Made by a program: the position numbers and the translations under genes
In this document: piece by piece, positions 9,917-17,607 of the stretch
How positions within the stretch are numbered: the stretch's first letter is position 1
Layout of the letters: each line of letters begins with the position of its first letter
Assembly (NCBI GenBank): GCA_905193145.1
Contig: CAJJNP010000001.1
Span: forward strand, 8,210 to 72,209
DNA length: 64,000 nt
Direction: 5' to 3'
From: an uncultured Odoribacter sp.
GTDB taxonomy: Bacteria > Bacteroidota > Bacteroidia > Bacteroidales > Marinifilaceae
The notes under the pieces: generated by a model
Told to the model about the DNA's origin: nothing
Seen by the model: the letters and a program-made list of their open reading frames with translations, nothing else
Database searches by the model: none

Positions 9917-10438
9917 CTAAAGACAAGAAATTAACAATAACACCGATAAATTACTTTCTTTGCCACCTTTCCGAATCTTGTCATAAGCCGCTTTTACATG
10001 AAATTTTACCGTATTGACAGACACATTCATCTCATCTGCACACTGCTGGTAACTCATCCCCTCAATGACACATTTTACAAAAATCTCCCGACAACGTTCC
10101 GGTAACTCCTCTACCAATTTCTGCGCCAATTCCAAACGCTGTTCGTACTCTTCTTCATCCACTTCTGATACAGACACTGTAAAATCCACAATTCTGGCAC
10201 TATGTAACTCATGAGTATGACACTCCCGTAAATAATTAAGAGCGCGACTTTTCACGCTCTTCACCAAATAAGGATACAGAAAATCAGACAACAGCAACTC
10301 CTTCCGGTGATCCCACACATACAAGAAAGTCTCTTGTACAGCATTCTCTGCCATTTCCTGATCCTTCACCAAAGCATAGGCTACCCAAAACAACTCTTTG
10401 GATGTTGTCCGATATAGTTTGTCAAATTCCTCTTCCAT
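9917..10438 (-). CDS. ECF-subfamily RNA polymerase sigma factor
   Basis: A 173-residue sigma factor with region 2 (FDKLYRTTSKELFWVAYALVKDQEMAENAVQ..., about 5-75) and region 4 helix-turn-helix (CREIFVKCVIEGMSYQQCADEMNVS, about 113-150). It should direct RNA polymerase to promoters of the linked SusC-type locus when released by FecR. The start is 19 nt from the kdsB stop, so some transcription may come from the kdsB promoter. The 83-nt gap to the next gene contains nothing recognised. Confidence 0.9.
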   Translation of the reverse strand: MEEEFDKLYRTTSKELFWVAYALVKDQEMAENAVQETFLYVWDHRKELLLSDFLYPYLVKSVKSRALNYLRECHTHELHSARIVDFTVSVSEVDEEEYEQRLELAQKLVEELPERCREIFVKCVIEGMSYQQCADEMNVSVNTVKFHVKAAYDKIRKGGKESNLSVLLLISCL

Positions 10439-10457
10439 AAAACTATATGAAACCAGA

Positions 10458-11198
10458 TTAATGACATTCTACCCGCTTCAAATCTTCCGGAGTATCAATA
10501 CCAATAGATTCATGTGCCGTTTCACGCACTGCGATTGTATATCCGTTTTCCAACCAACGCAACTGCTCCAGCGATTCAGCTTTTTCCAATCTTCCCTGAG
10601 GTAAAGCTGTAATCTCTTTCAACACCTCAGGACGATAAGCATACATCCCGACATGTTTATAAAAAGGAGTCATCTCCAACCAGCATTCTTTCTCGATACC
10701 CCGACAAAATGGAATGGCCGAACGTGAAAAATACAAAGCCGTACCTTTTGCAGAACAAACGACTTTCACTTTATTCGGATCAAAGATATCAGCATTCCGC
10801 TCAAACCGCTTCGCAAGCGTAGCAATCTCAACCTTATCATCCTCAAAACAGGCAACCAACGCCTTCACCTGCTCTGGTTGTATAAAAGGTTCATCACCTT
10901 GAATATTCACCACCACATCATACTTTTTCCCGGTCTGTTCTACCACATGCCGGTAAGCTTCATAGCATCGATCCGTACCGCTACGATGTTCCGCTGATGT
11001 CATAACCGCTTTTCCACCAAAACCGATTACACAATCATAAATCCGGCCATCATCTGTAGCCACATAAACATTTTCAGAAACTGCAGCAGCTTTCTCCACC
11101 ACGTGCTGCACCATCGGCTTTCCTCCTATCATAGCCAAAGGCTTACCCGGGAAACGGGTAGAGGCATAACGGGCAGGAATCAATATCAAAACTTCCAT
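10458..11198 (-). CDS. kdsB: 3-deoxy-manno-octulosonate cytidylyltransferase (CMP-KDO synthetase)
   Basis: A 246-residue cytoplasmic enzyme that activates KDO with CTP for lipid A inner-core synthesis. The nucleotide-binding start (IPARYASTRFPGKPL, residues 7-21), MTSAEHRSGTDR (about 88-99) and the metal-site region NIQGDEPFI are clear, and the length is normal. It is separated from fabH upstream by a terminator and followed after 19 nt by the ECF sigma gene, probably a chance neighbour. Confidence 0.96.
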   Translation of the reverse strand: MEVLILIPARYASTRFPGKPLAMIGGKPMVQHVVEKAAAVSENVYVATDDGRIYDCVIGFGGKAVMTSAEHRSGTDRCYEAYRHVVEQTGKKYDVVVNIQGDEPFIQPEQVKALVACFEDDKVEIATLAKRFERNADIFDPNKVKVVCSAKGTALYFSRSAIPFCRGIEKECWLEMTPFYKHVGMYAYRPEVLKEITALPQGRLEKAESLEQLRWLENGYTIAVRETAHESIGIDTPEDLKRVECH

Positions 11199-11260
11199 AA
11201 ATGGTTTGTATTAGCAATTATGTTAATTAACGAGAGCGAAAGGTAAAAAAATTATTTTGA

Positions 11261-11289
11261 TAAAAAAAGAGCCGCATCCAAGCGGCTCT
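11261..11289 (-). terminator. Terminator after fabH
   Basis: An 8-bp stem AGAGCCGC / GCGGCTCT with a 6-nt loop, followed on the minus strand by a run of seven T residues, lies just after the fabH stop. It is a canonical Rho-independent terminator closing the yceD-rpmF-fabH operon. Confidence 0.85.
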
Positions 11290-11292
11290 CAA

Positions 11293-12294
11293 TTATTTTT
11301 TCGGGTCATACGCCCATTTCAACCAAACGGCACCCCATGTAAATCCGGCACCGAAAGCGGCAAGAATCAAATTGTCGCCCTTATGTAGTTGATTTTCCCA
11401 TTCATATAAACACAATGGAATGGTCGCTGAAGTTGTATTTCCATACTTTTGAATATTCACCATCACTTTTTCAGGCTCCAGCCCCATACGACGCCCGGTA
11501 GCATCAATGATACGTAAATTTGCCTGATGAGGAACCAACCAAGCGATATCATCCGGCTTCAAACCATTTTTTTCCATGATTTCAACCGCTGTATCTGCCA
11601 TATTAGTTACAGCATGTTTAAATACGAACTGTCCGTCCTGGAAAATGTAATGCTCACGATTTGTCACCGTTTCGATAGATGGAGGATTCAACGAACCTCC
11701 GGCTTTCATAAACAAGTGATCACGTCCCATACCATCTGAACGCAAAATATGGTCCATTACACCCAGCTCTTCTTCTGTCGGCTCCAACAATACTGCAGCA
11801 GCAGCGTCACCAAACAAAGGACAAGTTTTACGGTCTGTGTAATCAGTAATCACTGACATTTTTTCACAGCCAACAAAAACCACTTTCTTGTAACGTCCAC
11901 TCTCAACATATTGTGTTGCAGTTACCAATCCGAACAAAAATCCGGAACATCCTGCATTCAAATCAAATCCAAAGGCATTTTTGATGCCTACCATGTCGGA
12001 AATCACCTGCGCATTTGCAGGGAAGTGCATATCCGGAGTCACTGTCGCACAAATCAACAAGTCGACCTCTTCCGGCTTAGTTCCTGTTTTTTCCAACAAT
12101 TGGTTTACCGCCTGAGCTCCCATCCACGCGCTTCCTTTGGTAGGATCTTTCAGAATACGTCTTTCTCTGATACCCACACGAGTCATGATCCACTCGTCCG
12201 AGGTGTCCACCATACGGCTCAACTCCTCGTTATTCAGAATATAGTCGGGATAGTAAGCCCCTACTCCGGTTATTATAGCTCTCGGCCTATTCAT
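11293..12294 (-). CDS. fabH: Beta-ketoacyl-ACP synthase III
   Basis: The enzyme condenses acetyl- or branched acyl-CoA with malonyl-ACP to start fatty-acid synthesis. The catalytic triad is visible: Cys in [10 protein letters not shown], His in PHQANLRI and Asn in NTTSATIPL. The ATG at 12294 ([10 protein letters not shown]) gives 333 residues, the usual length; the longer frame from 12321 adds nine atypical residues. The gene order yceD-like / rpmF / fabH is widely conserved and links lipid and ribosome synthesis. The 102 nt before it hold a weak hairpin (12336-12361) that might modulate read-through. Confidence 0.95.
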   Translation of the reverse strand: MNRPRAIITGVGAYYPDYILNNEELSRMVDTSDEWIMTRVGIRERRILKDPTKGSAWMGAQAVNQLLEKTGTKPEEVDLLICATVTPDMHFPANAQVISDMVGIKNAFGFDLNAGCSGFLFGLVTATQYVESGRYKKVVFVGCEKMSVITDYTDRKTCPLFGDAAAAVLLEPTEEELGVMDHILRSDGMGRDHLFMKAGGSLNPPSIETVTNREHYIFQDGQFVFKHAVTNMADTAVEIMEKNGLKPDDIAWLVPHQANLRIIDATGRRMGLEPEKVMVNIQKYGNTTSATIPLCLYEWENQLHKGDNLILAAFGAGFTWGAVWLKWAYDPKK

Positions 12295-12396
12295 ATCAAA
12301 CAATTTTACAGGATAATCCAAATCATTAAACGACCATAGCCCCCTACAACATAGGAGGCTGGCCGGTATAATCTAAACAATCCTTTAGTGACAAGA

Positions 12397-12582
12397 TTAT
12401 GCTACTACTGCTTTCTCAATAGCCAACTTTCCTCTGTAATACCCACATTCAGGACATACGGTGTGATACTTTACAGCAGCACCACAGTTAGAACACTTCA
12501 TGATTGCAGTTGAAGTAATTGCATCATGCGTTCTTCTCTTATTTCTTCTCTGTTTTGAGGTTCGGTGTTTCGGATGTGCCAT
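12397..12582 (-). CDS. rpmF: 50S ribosomal protein L32
   Basis: A 61-residue basic protein beginning MAHPKHRTSKQRRNKRRTH, the standard L32 start. The C-terminal half has two CxxC pairs (CSNC, CPEC), making this the zinc-binding form. It is co-transcribed 13 nt after the YceD-like gene and before fabH. Confidence 0.97.
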   Translation of the reverse strand: MAHPKHRTSKQRRNKRRTHDAITSTAIMKCSNCGAAVKYHTVCPECGYYRGKLAIEKAVVA

Positions 12583-12595
12583 TTCTCTGTTATTT

Positions 12596-13108
12596 TTAGT
12601 TATTAATTAATTTTCTAAGCTCGTCCCATCTCGGGTCTATCGGCTTCTCTTCTTCATCTCTTACATATTCACGGAGCACTTCCTGCATGCTTTCGTCACA
12701 CTCTCCATCTTCATGTACAACACGCATCGGATAATTCAACATATAAGTCTCATAAAGATAAGTACTCATATCCAAAAAATCATCCTCCTGCGTTACGATA
12801 ATATAATCATCGTCATTCCCCTCTTCGCGTCCGCTTTGTTTGACAATCAACTCCATCTCGCCATGTATCGGCAACTCCAATTCTCCCAAACAACGGTCGC
12901 AGACAGCTTTCACCGCTCCGTCAAGTTTTATCTTCACTTCCATCAGCAGAGAACTTTTAACAATAACAACAACAGCATCCACTTTGCCCTCTGTGCCTTT
13001 TGTTGCCTCGAAGCAATCGAAAAAAGCAGAGTCCAAAACGAAATCAAAAGAGTGCTTTCCCTCTCCCAATCCCCTGAATGCTATCTTATATTCGTTCAAT
13101 CTGTTCAC
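12596..13108 (-). CDS. YceD/DUF177 family protein
   Basis: A YceD-like protein of about 170 residues, a family linked in bacteria and plastids to 23S rRNA and large-subunit assembly and usually encoded before rpmF. Typical features are two cysteines in AVCDRCLGELELPI and an acidic C-terminal part with DPRWDELRKL. I use the GTG at 13108 (giving MNRLNEYKIAFRGL) rather than the ATG at 13141. A perfect TATCTTTG promoter box occupies 13130-13137, so transcripts should begin near 13123, downstream of that ATG. No other ATG is available before the conserved region. Confidence 0.85.
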   Translation of the reverse strand: MNRLNEYKIAFRGLGEGKHSFDFVLDSAFFDCFEATKGTEGKVDAVVVIVKSSLLMEVKIKLDGAVKAVCDRCLGELELPIHGEMELIVKQSGREEGNDDDYIIVTQEDDFLDMSTYLYETYMLNYPMRVVHEDGECDESMQEVLREYVRDEEEKPIDPRWDELRKLINN

Positions 13109-13129
13109 GTCCTTTGAAGTAAAACGGCG

Positions 13130-13137
13130 CAAAGATA
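13130..13137 (-). promoter_or_regulatory. -7 box of the yceD-rpmF-fabH operon
   Basis: The minus strand reads TATCTTTG, an exact TAnnTTTG match. It lies inside the longest possible reading frame of the YceD-like gene and so argues for the downstream GTG start. Confidence 0.7.
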
Positions 13138-13181
13138 GCACAAAAACTTACAATAGAAAAGCAAAACATGAAAAATTATAT

Positions 13182-14111
13182 TTATCTATACTTTCCGCTC
13201 TCTTCCAACATACTTAAATAGCTGGCATAACGGCTCTCGCTTACCTCGCCGGTCTCCACCGCCTCAATTACAGCACATCCCGGTTCGTGCGTATGCGTAC
13301 AATTATAAAAACGACACTCTCCGGCACAAGCAAAAATTTCCGGAAAAAAATGCGAAATCTCCTCTTTTTTCATATCCACCACTCCAAAACTCCTCACTCC
13401 CGGAGTATCAATAATACTTCCCCCTCCGGTCAAAGGAAACATCTCCGCAAATGTTGTCGTATGCTTGCCGGAATCATGCGCATCAGAAATCATTGCAGTC
13501 TTCAAATCCAAGCCCGGCTCCACCCGATTAATCAAAGTTGACTTTCCCACTCCCGACAACCCCGACAGGACCGTAACTTTCCCATTCAGTATTTTCCGCA
13601 CCTCATCCACTCCCTCATCCCTCACCGCAGACACTCCCAGACAAGTATAACCTATCTTCCGATAAATCGCCATCAACCCACCCAACATCGCCAGATCCTC
13701 CTCATCATACAAATCCACCTTATTAAAAACAATCACCGTCGGAATATTATAAGCCTCGGCACTCGCCAAAAAGCGATCGATAAACACAGTGGATGTCACA
13801 GGATGATTCACTGTAACAACCAACAACGCCTGATCTACATTCGCCGCAAGGATATGCGATTCCTTCGACAAATTCGTTGATTTTCGGATAATATAATTCT
13901 TTCTCGGTTCTATTCCGGTAATCACACCACCTTCTGTTCCCATTTCCACCACCACGCAATCCCCCACAGCAACCGGATTGGTCGTCCGGATACCTTCTAT
14001 CCTAAAACGCCCACGAATCCGACACTCCACTATCTCTCCGTTATCCATTCTGACGATATACCAGCTACCCGTCGATTTAACTACGATTCCTTTCTGCATA
14101 AGGCTTTTCAT
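13182..14111 (-). CDS. rsgA: Small-subunit-dependent GTPase, ribosome biogenesis
   Basis: A 309-residue circularly permuted GTPase that checks late 30S maturation and releases RbfA. An N-terminal OB fold (about 10-75) precedes the GTPase motifs in permuted order: NKVD (G4), SGLSGVGKSTLIN (P-loop), then DTPGVRSFG (G3). The C-terminal zinc motif is present (CRFYNCTHTHEPGC). A TATCTTTG -7 box at 14146-14153 lies 35 nt upstream, divergent from the transposase-like gene. Confidence 0.96.
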   Translation of the reverse strand: MKSLMQKGIVVKSTGSWYIVRMDNGEIVECRIRGRFRIEGIRTTNPVAVGDCVVVEMGTEGGVITGIEPRKNYIIRKSTNLSKESHILAANVDQALLVVTVNHPVTSTVFIDRFLASAEAYNIPTVIVFNKVDLYDEEDLAMLGGLMAIYRKIGYTCLGVSAVRDEGVDEVRKILNGKVTVLSGLSGVGKSTLINRVEPGLDLKTAMISDAHDSGKHTTTFAEMFPLTGGGSIIDTPGVRSFGVVDMKKEEISHFFPEIFACAGECRFYNCTHTHEPGCAVIEAVETGEVSESRYASYLSMLEESGKYR

Positions 14112-14145
14112 TTAACATACAATCATATTATCCATTATCCGAGGA

Positions 14146-14153
14146 CAAAGATA
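14146..14153 (-). promoter_or_regulatory. rsgA -7 promoter box
   Basis: The minus strand reads TATCTTTG, an exact TAnnTTTG match, 35 nt upstream of the rsgA start. It is divergent from the plus-strand box at 14208-14215. Confidence 0.65.
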
Positions 14154-14207
14154 ATCATAACAGATAGAAATATCACCCTACCACACTGTAATATCGGAAT
14201 TTAACCT

Positions 14208-14215
14208 TATCTTTG
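14208..14215 (+). promoter_or_regulatory. -7 box of Rpn-like gene, copy 1
   Basis: TATCTTTG on the plus strand, 27 nt before the ATG. The second copy of the gene has the same octamer at 23201-23208 on its own strand, suggesting the promoter belongs to the mobile unit. Confidence 0.6.
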
Positions 14216-14242
14216 TCATAAAGAATCAAAAACAACAATTAC

Positions 14243-15163
14243 ATGAGATATCTGGACCCCAAAGCCGACCTGACATTCAAACGGGTATTCGGTGAACACC
14301 CCGACTTGGTGCGTAGTTTTCTGAATGCCTTGCTCCCGTTAGGTGAAGGTGAGGAAATAAGTGAAATCGAATACCTGCCTGCGGAAATGGTGCCCGACAA
14401 CCCTTTGCGCAAGAACAGCATTGTAGACGTACGCTGCCGAGACATCCGCGGACGACAGTTTATCGTGGAGATGCAGATGGTATGGACTCCGGAATTCAAA
14501 CACCGTGTCCTGTTCAATGCCTCGAAAGCCTACGTGCGCCAGATTAAGACGGGTGAGGACTACGAGTTACTGCAACCCGTCTATTCACTGAACCTTGTGA
14601 ACGACATCTTCGAGCCTGAGTTGCAGGGTTATTACCACTATTACCGCATGGTGCATGTGGAACATACGGACAAGGTTATCGACGGACTGCACCTGGTGTT
14701 TGTGGAACTGCCCAAATTCAATCCTCATACTTTCAGCGAGAAGAGGATGCACGTGCTTTGGCTGCGCTACATGACTGAAATCAACGAACAGACCCGTGAG
14801 ATACCGGAAGAACTGCTGGAGAACCCCGATGTGCAGAAAGCCGTAAAATCACTGGAAGAGTCCGCCTTCACCGAAGCGCAGCTTGCCGGCTATGAAAAGT
14901 TCTGGGACACCATCAGTGTAGAAAAAACACTGATAAGCGGTGCAGAGAAAAAAGGTCTTGAAAGAGGGAAAGCCATAGGTCTTGAAAAAGGAAAGGTAAT
15001 CGGTCGAGAAGAAGGGAAAGCCATAGGTCGAGAAGAAGGGAAAGCCATAGGCGAACAAGAAAAAGCCTGCCAGATTGCCCGTCAGATGAAAGCAAAAGGA
15101 TATCCTGCCGATGTGATTGCCGAGCTGACGGCTTTGTCCGAGGAAGAAATCAGCAGCCTATAA
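14243..15163 (+). CDS. Rpn/PD-(D/E)XK nuclease family transposase-like protein, copy 1
   Basis: A 306-residue member of the PD-(D/E)XK nuclease-transposase family (PF12784-like), recognised by RYLDPKADLTFKRVFGE at the start and the nuclease core IVDVRC...QFIVEMQM (about 78-98). Relatives of the Rpn type promote RecA-independent recombination; activity here is inferred. The C-terminal part has four 8-residue repeats, (G)REEGKAI-like, encoded by 24-bp DNA repeats. A second copy lies inverted at 22300-23172. No flanking terminal inverted repeats or target duplications were recognised. It lies between rsgA and rdgB. Confidence 0.88.
   Translation: MRYLDPKADLTFKRVFGEHPDLVRSFLNALLPLGEGEEISEIEYLPAEMVPDNPLRKNSIVDVRCRDIRGRQFIVEMQMVWTPEFKHRVLFNASKAYVRQIKTGEDYELLQPVYSLNLVNDIFEPELQGYYHYYRMVHVEHTDKVIDGLHLVFVELPKFNPHTFSEKRMHVLWLRYMTEINEQTREIPEELLENPDVQKAVKSLEESAFTEAQLAGYEKFWDTISVEKTLISGAEKKGLERGKAIGLEKGKVIGREEGKAIGREEGKAIGEQEKACQIARQMKAKGYPADVIAELTALSEEEISSL
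14954..15049 (+). repeat. 24-bp tandem repeats in Rpn-like copy 1
   Basis: Four consecutive 24-bp units, each coding for eight residues of a Gly-(Leu/Arg)-Glu-(Arg/Lys/Glu)-Gly-Lys pattern. Units 3 and 4 (15002-15025 and 15026-15049) are identical. The second gene copy keeps only two units (22414-22461), so copy number varies by slippage or unequal recombination. Confidence 0.85.
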
Positions 15164-15211
15164 ATCCCTATGACAATATAATTTATAAGCATAATATCAA
15201 CAAATAATAAG

Positions 15212-15793
15212 ATGTCATTAGTATTTGCCACCAACAACAAACACAAATTAGAAGAAATATCCCATCTATTAGAGGGAACTTACGAAATTATTCCGCTTGA
15301 AGCTATCGGTTGCCACGACGACATTCCGGAAGACCACGAAACGCTCGAAGAAAACGCCCTACAAAAAGCACGCTATATCAAAGAACACTATGGCTGTGAC
15401 TGTTTCGCAGATGATACGGGCCTCGAAATAGAAGCTCTCAACGGACAACCGGGAGTCTACTCCGCCCGATATGCAGGACCAGCCAAAGATTCGAAAGCAA
15501 ACATGCAAAAAGTACTGGACAACATGCAAAACCAAGCCAACCGCAAGGCGTGCTTCCGTACTATCATAGCCCTCATTCTCGATGGTCAAGAATATCTGTT
15601 TGAAGGACGTGTCGACGGAGAAATCCTCACAGAACAACACGGAAGTGCCGGCTTCGGCTACGACCCGATATTCCGCCCGGAAGGATTCAAGGAAAGCTTT
15701 GCCGAAATGGACTTAGACACAAAAAACAGCATCAGCCACCGCGGACGCGCCGTATCCAAACTTGTCGATTTTTTGAAGACCCGACAAAAATAA
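15212..15793 (+). CDS. rdgB: Non-canonical purine NTP pyrophosphatase (dITP/XTP pyrophosphatase)
   Basis: A 193-residue Ham1/RdgB family enzyme that hydrolyses dITP, ITP and XTP to monophosphates, preventing their incorporation into nucleic acid. Substrate motifs are clear: [12 protein letters not shown] (5-16), [12 protein letters not shown] (about 68-79), GYDPIF and SHRGRA near the end. The recO gene begins 5 nt after its stop, so the two are co-transcribed. Confidence 0.96.
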   Translation: MSLVFATNNKHKLEEISHLLEGTYEIIPLEAIGCHDDIPEDHETLEENALQKARYIKEHYGCDCFADDTGLEIEALNGQPGVYSARYAGPAKDSKANMQKVLDNMQNQANRKACFRTIIALILDGQEYLFEGRVDGEILTEQHGSAGFGYDPIFRPEGFKESFAEMDLDTKNSISHRGRAVSKLVDFLKTRQK

Positions 15794-15798
15794 TCACA

Positions 15799-16518
15799 AT
15801 GGAGCCGGAAGTCTGCACAGGAATTGTATTGAAAATCAACGGATACTCGGATGCATTGAAAATCATCCACCTGTATTCGAAAGAAAGGGGCCATCTCTCC
15901 ATGATAGCCCCATCCGCTCTGTTCAAACGCAAGACCAAAACAATCCATCCCTTCCAAACCGTCGAGATTGAATATCTACCCAACGAACGCGGCGGATTAC
16001 ATCGGCTGAAAACAGCAGACCCACTCACCAGTCACCCCCACCTTTACATGGATATCGTTAAAATGAATATCCTATTACTCTGGGGGGAAATATTACATAT
16101 CTTGCTAAAAAACGAAGGCAAAAACGAATCATTATTCCACTATATTACCCGTTCTGTAGACTATTTGAACTCCAGCGAAGGCGACACCGGCAACTTCAAT
16201 CTATGCTTCCTATATAGGCTAAGCCTACCCCTTGGTTATCGCATCAATACCGACACCTGGCAAGAGGGCTACCTTTTTTGCCCGACAGACGGCAGCTTTC
16301 ATCCTACAGACACCTCCACCCCATGCGTATCCGGCCCCAACACAGCACGTATCATACACACTCTGTGTACTTGTCCCATCGAATCCCTACGCAATATCCC
16401 GCTTAACCGAGCAGCACGCAACGTCCTGCTTGATGTCCTATTACTATTTTATCAATACCATCTTAATTTAAATTTCAATAACAAAGCCCTCCAAGTCATC
16501 CGCGAAATTTTCGCCTGA
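15799..16518 (+). CDS. recO: DNA repair protein RecO
   Basis: A 239-residue RecO-like protein. The N-terminal OB fold (GIVLKINGYSDALKIIHLYSKERG, about 8-31, and IEYLPNERGGLHRLK) is followed by the helical domain (LSLPLGYRIN...). RecO helps RecR load RecA onto SSB-coated DNA. It is 5 nt downstream of rdgB and convergent with the invertase gene, 40 nt apart. Confidence 0.9.
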   Translation: MEPEVCTGIVLKINGYSDALKIIHLYSKERGHLSMIAPSALFKRKTKTIHPFQTVEIEYLPNERGGLHRLKTADPLTSHPHLYMDIVKMNILLLWGEILHILLKNEGKNESLFHYITRSVDYLNSSEGDTGNFNLCFLYRLSLPLGYRINTDTWQEGYLFCPTDGSFHPTDTSTPCVSGPNTARIIHTLCTCPIESLRNIPLNRAARNVLLDVLLLFYQYHLNLNFNNKALQVIREIFA

Positions 16519-16521
16519 AAC

Positions 16522-16570
16522 ACACTTATTCCATTTTTATTGCCACACAAATATACACTTATTCCATTTT
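16522..16570. repeat. 16-bp direct repeat at the end of the invertase gene
   Basis: The sequence ACACTTATTCCATTTT occurs at 16522-16537 and again at 16555-16570. The second copy contains the stop codon and last codons of the invertase gene. This suggests a short duplication at the junction between recO and the invertase. Confidence 0.6.
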
Positions 16571-17068
16571 GCATTTTCCCGTCTGACCAGCTTTTCGTCT
16601 AAATTTCCGACTCCCTTTAGGACGCCCCAAAACAACCCCTTCCGCCTTCTTCCTTGCCAAGGCCTCTTTCGTGCGCATACTAATCAAATTACGCTCGATT
16701 TCCGCCGCCAAACCGAATGCGAAAGCCAACACCTTGCTTTGAATATCCTCACCCAGACGATAATTGTCTTTAATTGTCCAAACCTTACACTCTTTTGTCA
16801 TACAGATATTCAATATTTCCATAATCATAAAAAGACTGCGCCCCAGGCGTGATAATTCCGCACAAATAATCACATCCCCCTTTTTCACCTCATCCAGCAG
16901 CCGTCCCAATTCACGATCCCTATAAGCCCTGGTTCCACTAATTGTCTCCTCTATCCATCCATCAATCCGGATATTCTGTTGCTTACAAAAATTAGCAATC
17001 TCGAATCGTTGATTTTCTATCGTCTGTCGATCACTGCTCACTCTAATATATCCATATATCATAACCAA
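16559..17068 (-). CDS. Mpi-family serine site-specific DNA invertase
   Basis: A 169-residue serine recombinase. The catalytic region GYIRVSSDRQT (about 5-15, Ser10/11), arginine motif ELSRLGRSL (about 75-83), the E helix (KVLAFAFGLAAEIERN) and a DNA-binding start (LGRPKGSR) are all present. As I recall them, its motifs (YIRVSSD.QT.ENQRFEI, IIC.ELSRLGR, TIKDNYRLGEDIQSKVL) closely match B. fragilis Mpi, the invertase that flips promoters of many surface genes. The C-terminus after GSR is short. It is divergent from the S-layer-like gene, with two identical palindromes between them, so local control of that gene is the likely role. Confidence 0.9.
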   Translation of the reverse strand: MVMIYGYIRVSSDRQTIENQRFEIANFCKQQNIRIDGWIEETISGTRAYRDRELGRLLDEVKKGDVIICAELSRLGRSLFMIMEILNICMTKECKVWTIKDNYRLGEDIQSKVLAFAFGLAAEIERNLISMRTKEALARKKAEGVVLGRPKGSRKFRRKAGQTGKCKME

Positions 17069-17115
17069 TATTATTTAATAAATCTCACATATACTCAACT
17101 TAAAAATATGATACC

Positions 17116-17176
17116 TATATATCAAAGATAACAAACTGTTATCTTTATCTTATATTTATCTTATCTTTGATATATA
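17116..17176. promoter_or_regulatory. Inverted repeat carrying back-to-back -7 boxes
   Basis: A perfect 16-bp inverted repeat (TATATATCAAAGATAA 17116-17131; TTATCTTTGATATATA 17161-17176) contains TATCTTTG in each arm. One box points to the invertase gene (minus, 17130-17123) and the other towards the S-layer-like gene (plus, 17162-17169). A third half-copy (GTTATCTTT, 17138-17146) can also pair with the left arm. It could be a divergent promoter with an operator. Confidence 0.6.
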
Positions 17177-17206
17177 AATGACATATATTTAATAGGGACA
17201 GGAGAG

Positions 17207-17257
17207 GGCGCAAAGAAAGCCCAATGAGGGCAAATCAAAATGAAGCGCCGTGTTTTT
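17207..17257 (+). terminator. Possible attenuator downstream of the plus-strand -7 box
   Basis: Nested complementary segments (GGCGC 17207-17211 with GCGCC 17245-17249; GCCC 17219-17222 with GGGC 17228-17231) are followed by six T residues at 17252-17257. A transcript from the box at 17162 could end here. The stem is weak and interrupted. Confidence 0.35.
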
Positions 17258-17358
17258 TGAAAAAAAATTATGACATTCATTAGCAATATTCAAAAAATAG
17301 AATTATTTTTGCAGCAAAATAAAAACAAATATCAAATAAATATATAGGTGTGAGATAT

Positions 17359-17376
17359 AAAAAACGTACGTTTTTT
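17359..17376. promoter_or_regulatory. Left putative invertase recombination site
   Basis: The 18-bp palindrome AAAAAACGTACGTTTTTT has an identical copy at 17524-17541. It contains AAACGTACGT, which fits the ARACGTWCGT-type core I recall for Mpi-class invertible regions of Bacteroides. The position is between the invertase and the surface-protein gene. Confidence 0.7.
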
Positions 17377-17523
17377 TTTGTAAAAACATTGGACTGCTTT
17401 ATACAAAGCAGTCTTTTTTTTGTTATACACGTAAACGTCCTTTAAATCAACATCTTGCATTTCCAATACAATTTACTTTTTTATCTACTTGTTTTCTTGT
17501 TTTCCAAGCTTTATTCCCTTGAT
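17377..17523. other. Putative invertible segment, 147 bp
   Basis: DNA bounded by the two identical palindromes. It contains a strong terminator hairpin reading to the right. No exact TAnnTTTG box was found inside on either strand. A partial third core (GTAAACGTCC, near 17431-17440) lies within. Because the palindromes are symmetric, orientation cannot be read from the sites alone. Confidence 0.6.
17392..17421 (+). terminator. Terminator inside the putative invertible segment
   Basis: A 9-bp stem GACTGCTTT / AAAGCAGTC with a 4-nt loop (17392-17413) is followed by a run of eight T residues (17414-17421). It would stop transcription heading towards the S-layer-like gene. In the opposite orientation the hairpin is followed by a weaker T-run. 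Confidence 0.8.
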
Positions 17524-17541
17524 AAAAAACGTACGTTTTTT
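17524..17541. promoter_or_regulatory. Right putative invertase recombination site
   Basis: Second exact copy of the 18-bp palindrome with the CGTACG centre, 271 bp upstream of the S-layer-like gene. Flanks differ from the left copy, as expected if only the palindrome is needed for recognition. Confidence 0.7.
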
Positions 17542-17607
17542 ACACACACAACAGACTGTATACCTAGTAATTACATCAATCAGACAAGATACCATACACT
17601 AAGTGTC

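Noticed and set aside
12713..13217. Two overlapping plus-strand frames of 125-134 codons
   Set aside because: They lie antisense to the YceD-like gene, have no promoter of their own and no family resemblance.
14243..15163. Classification as a classical insertion sequence with terminal repeats
   Set aside because: No terminal inverted repeats or target-site duplication could be recognised around either copy, so only the genes are annotated.
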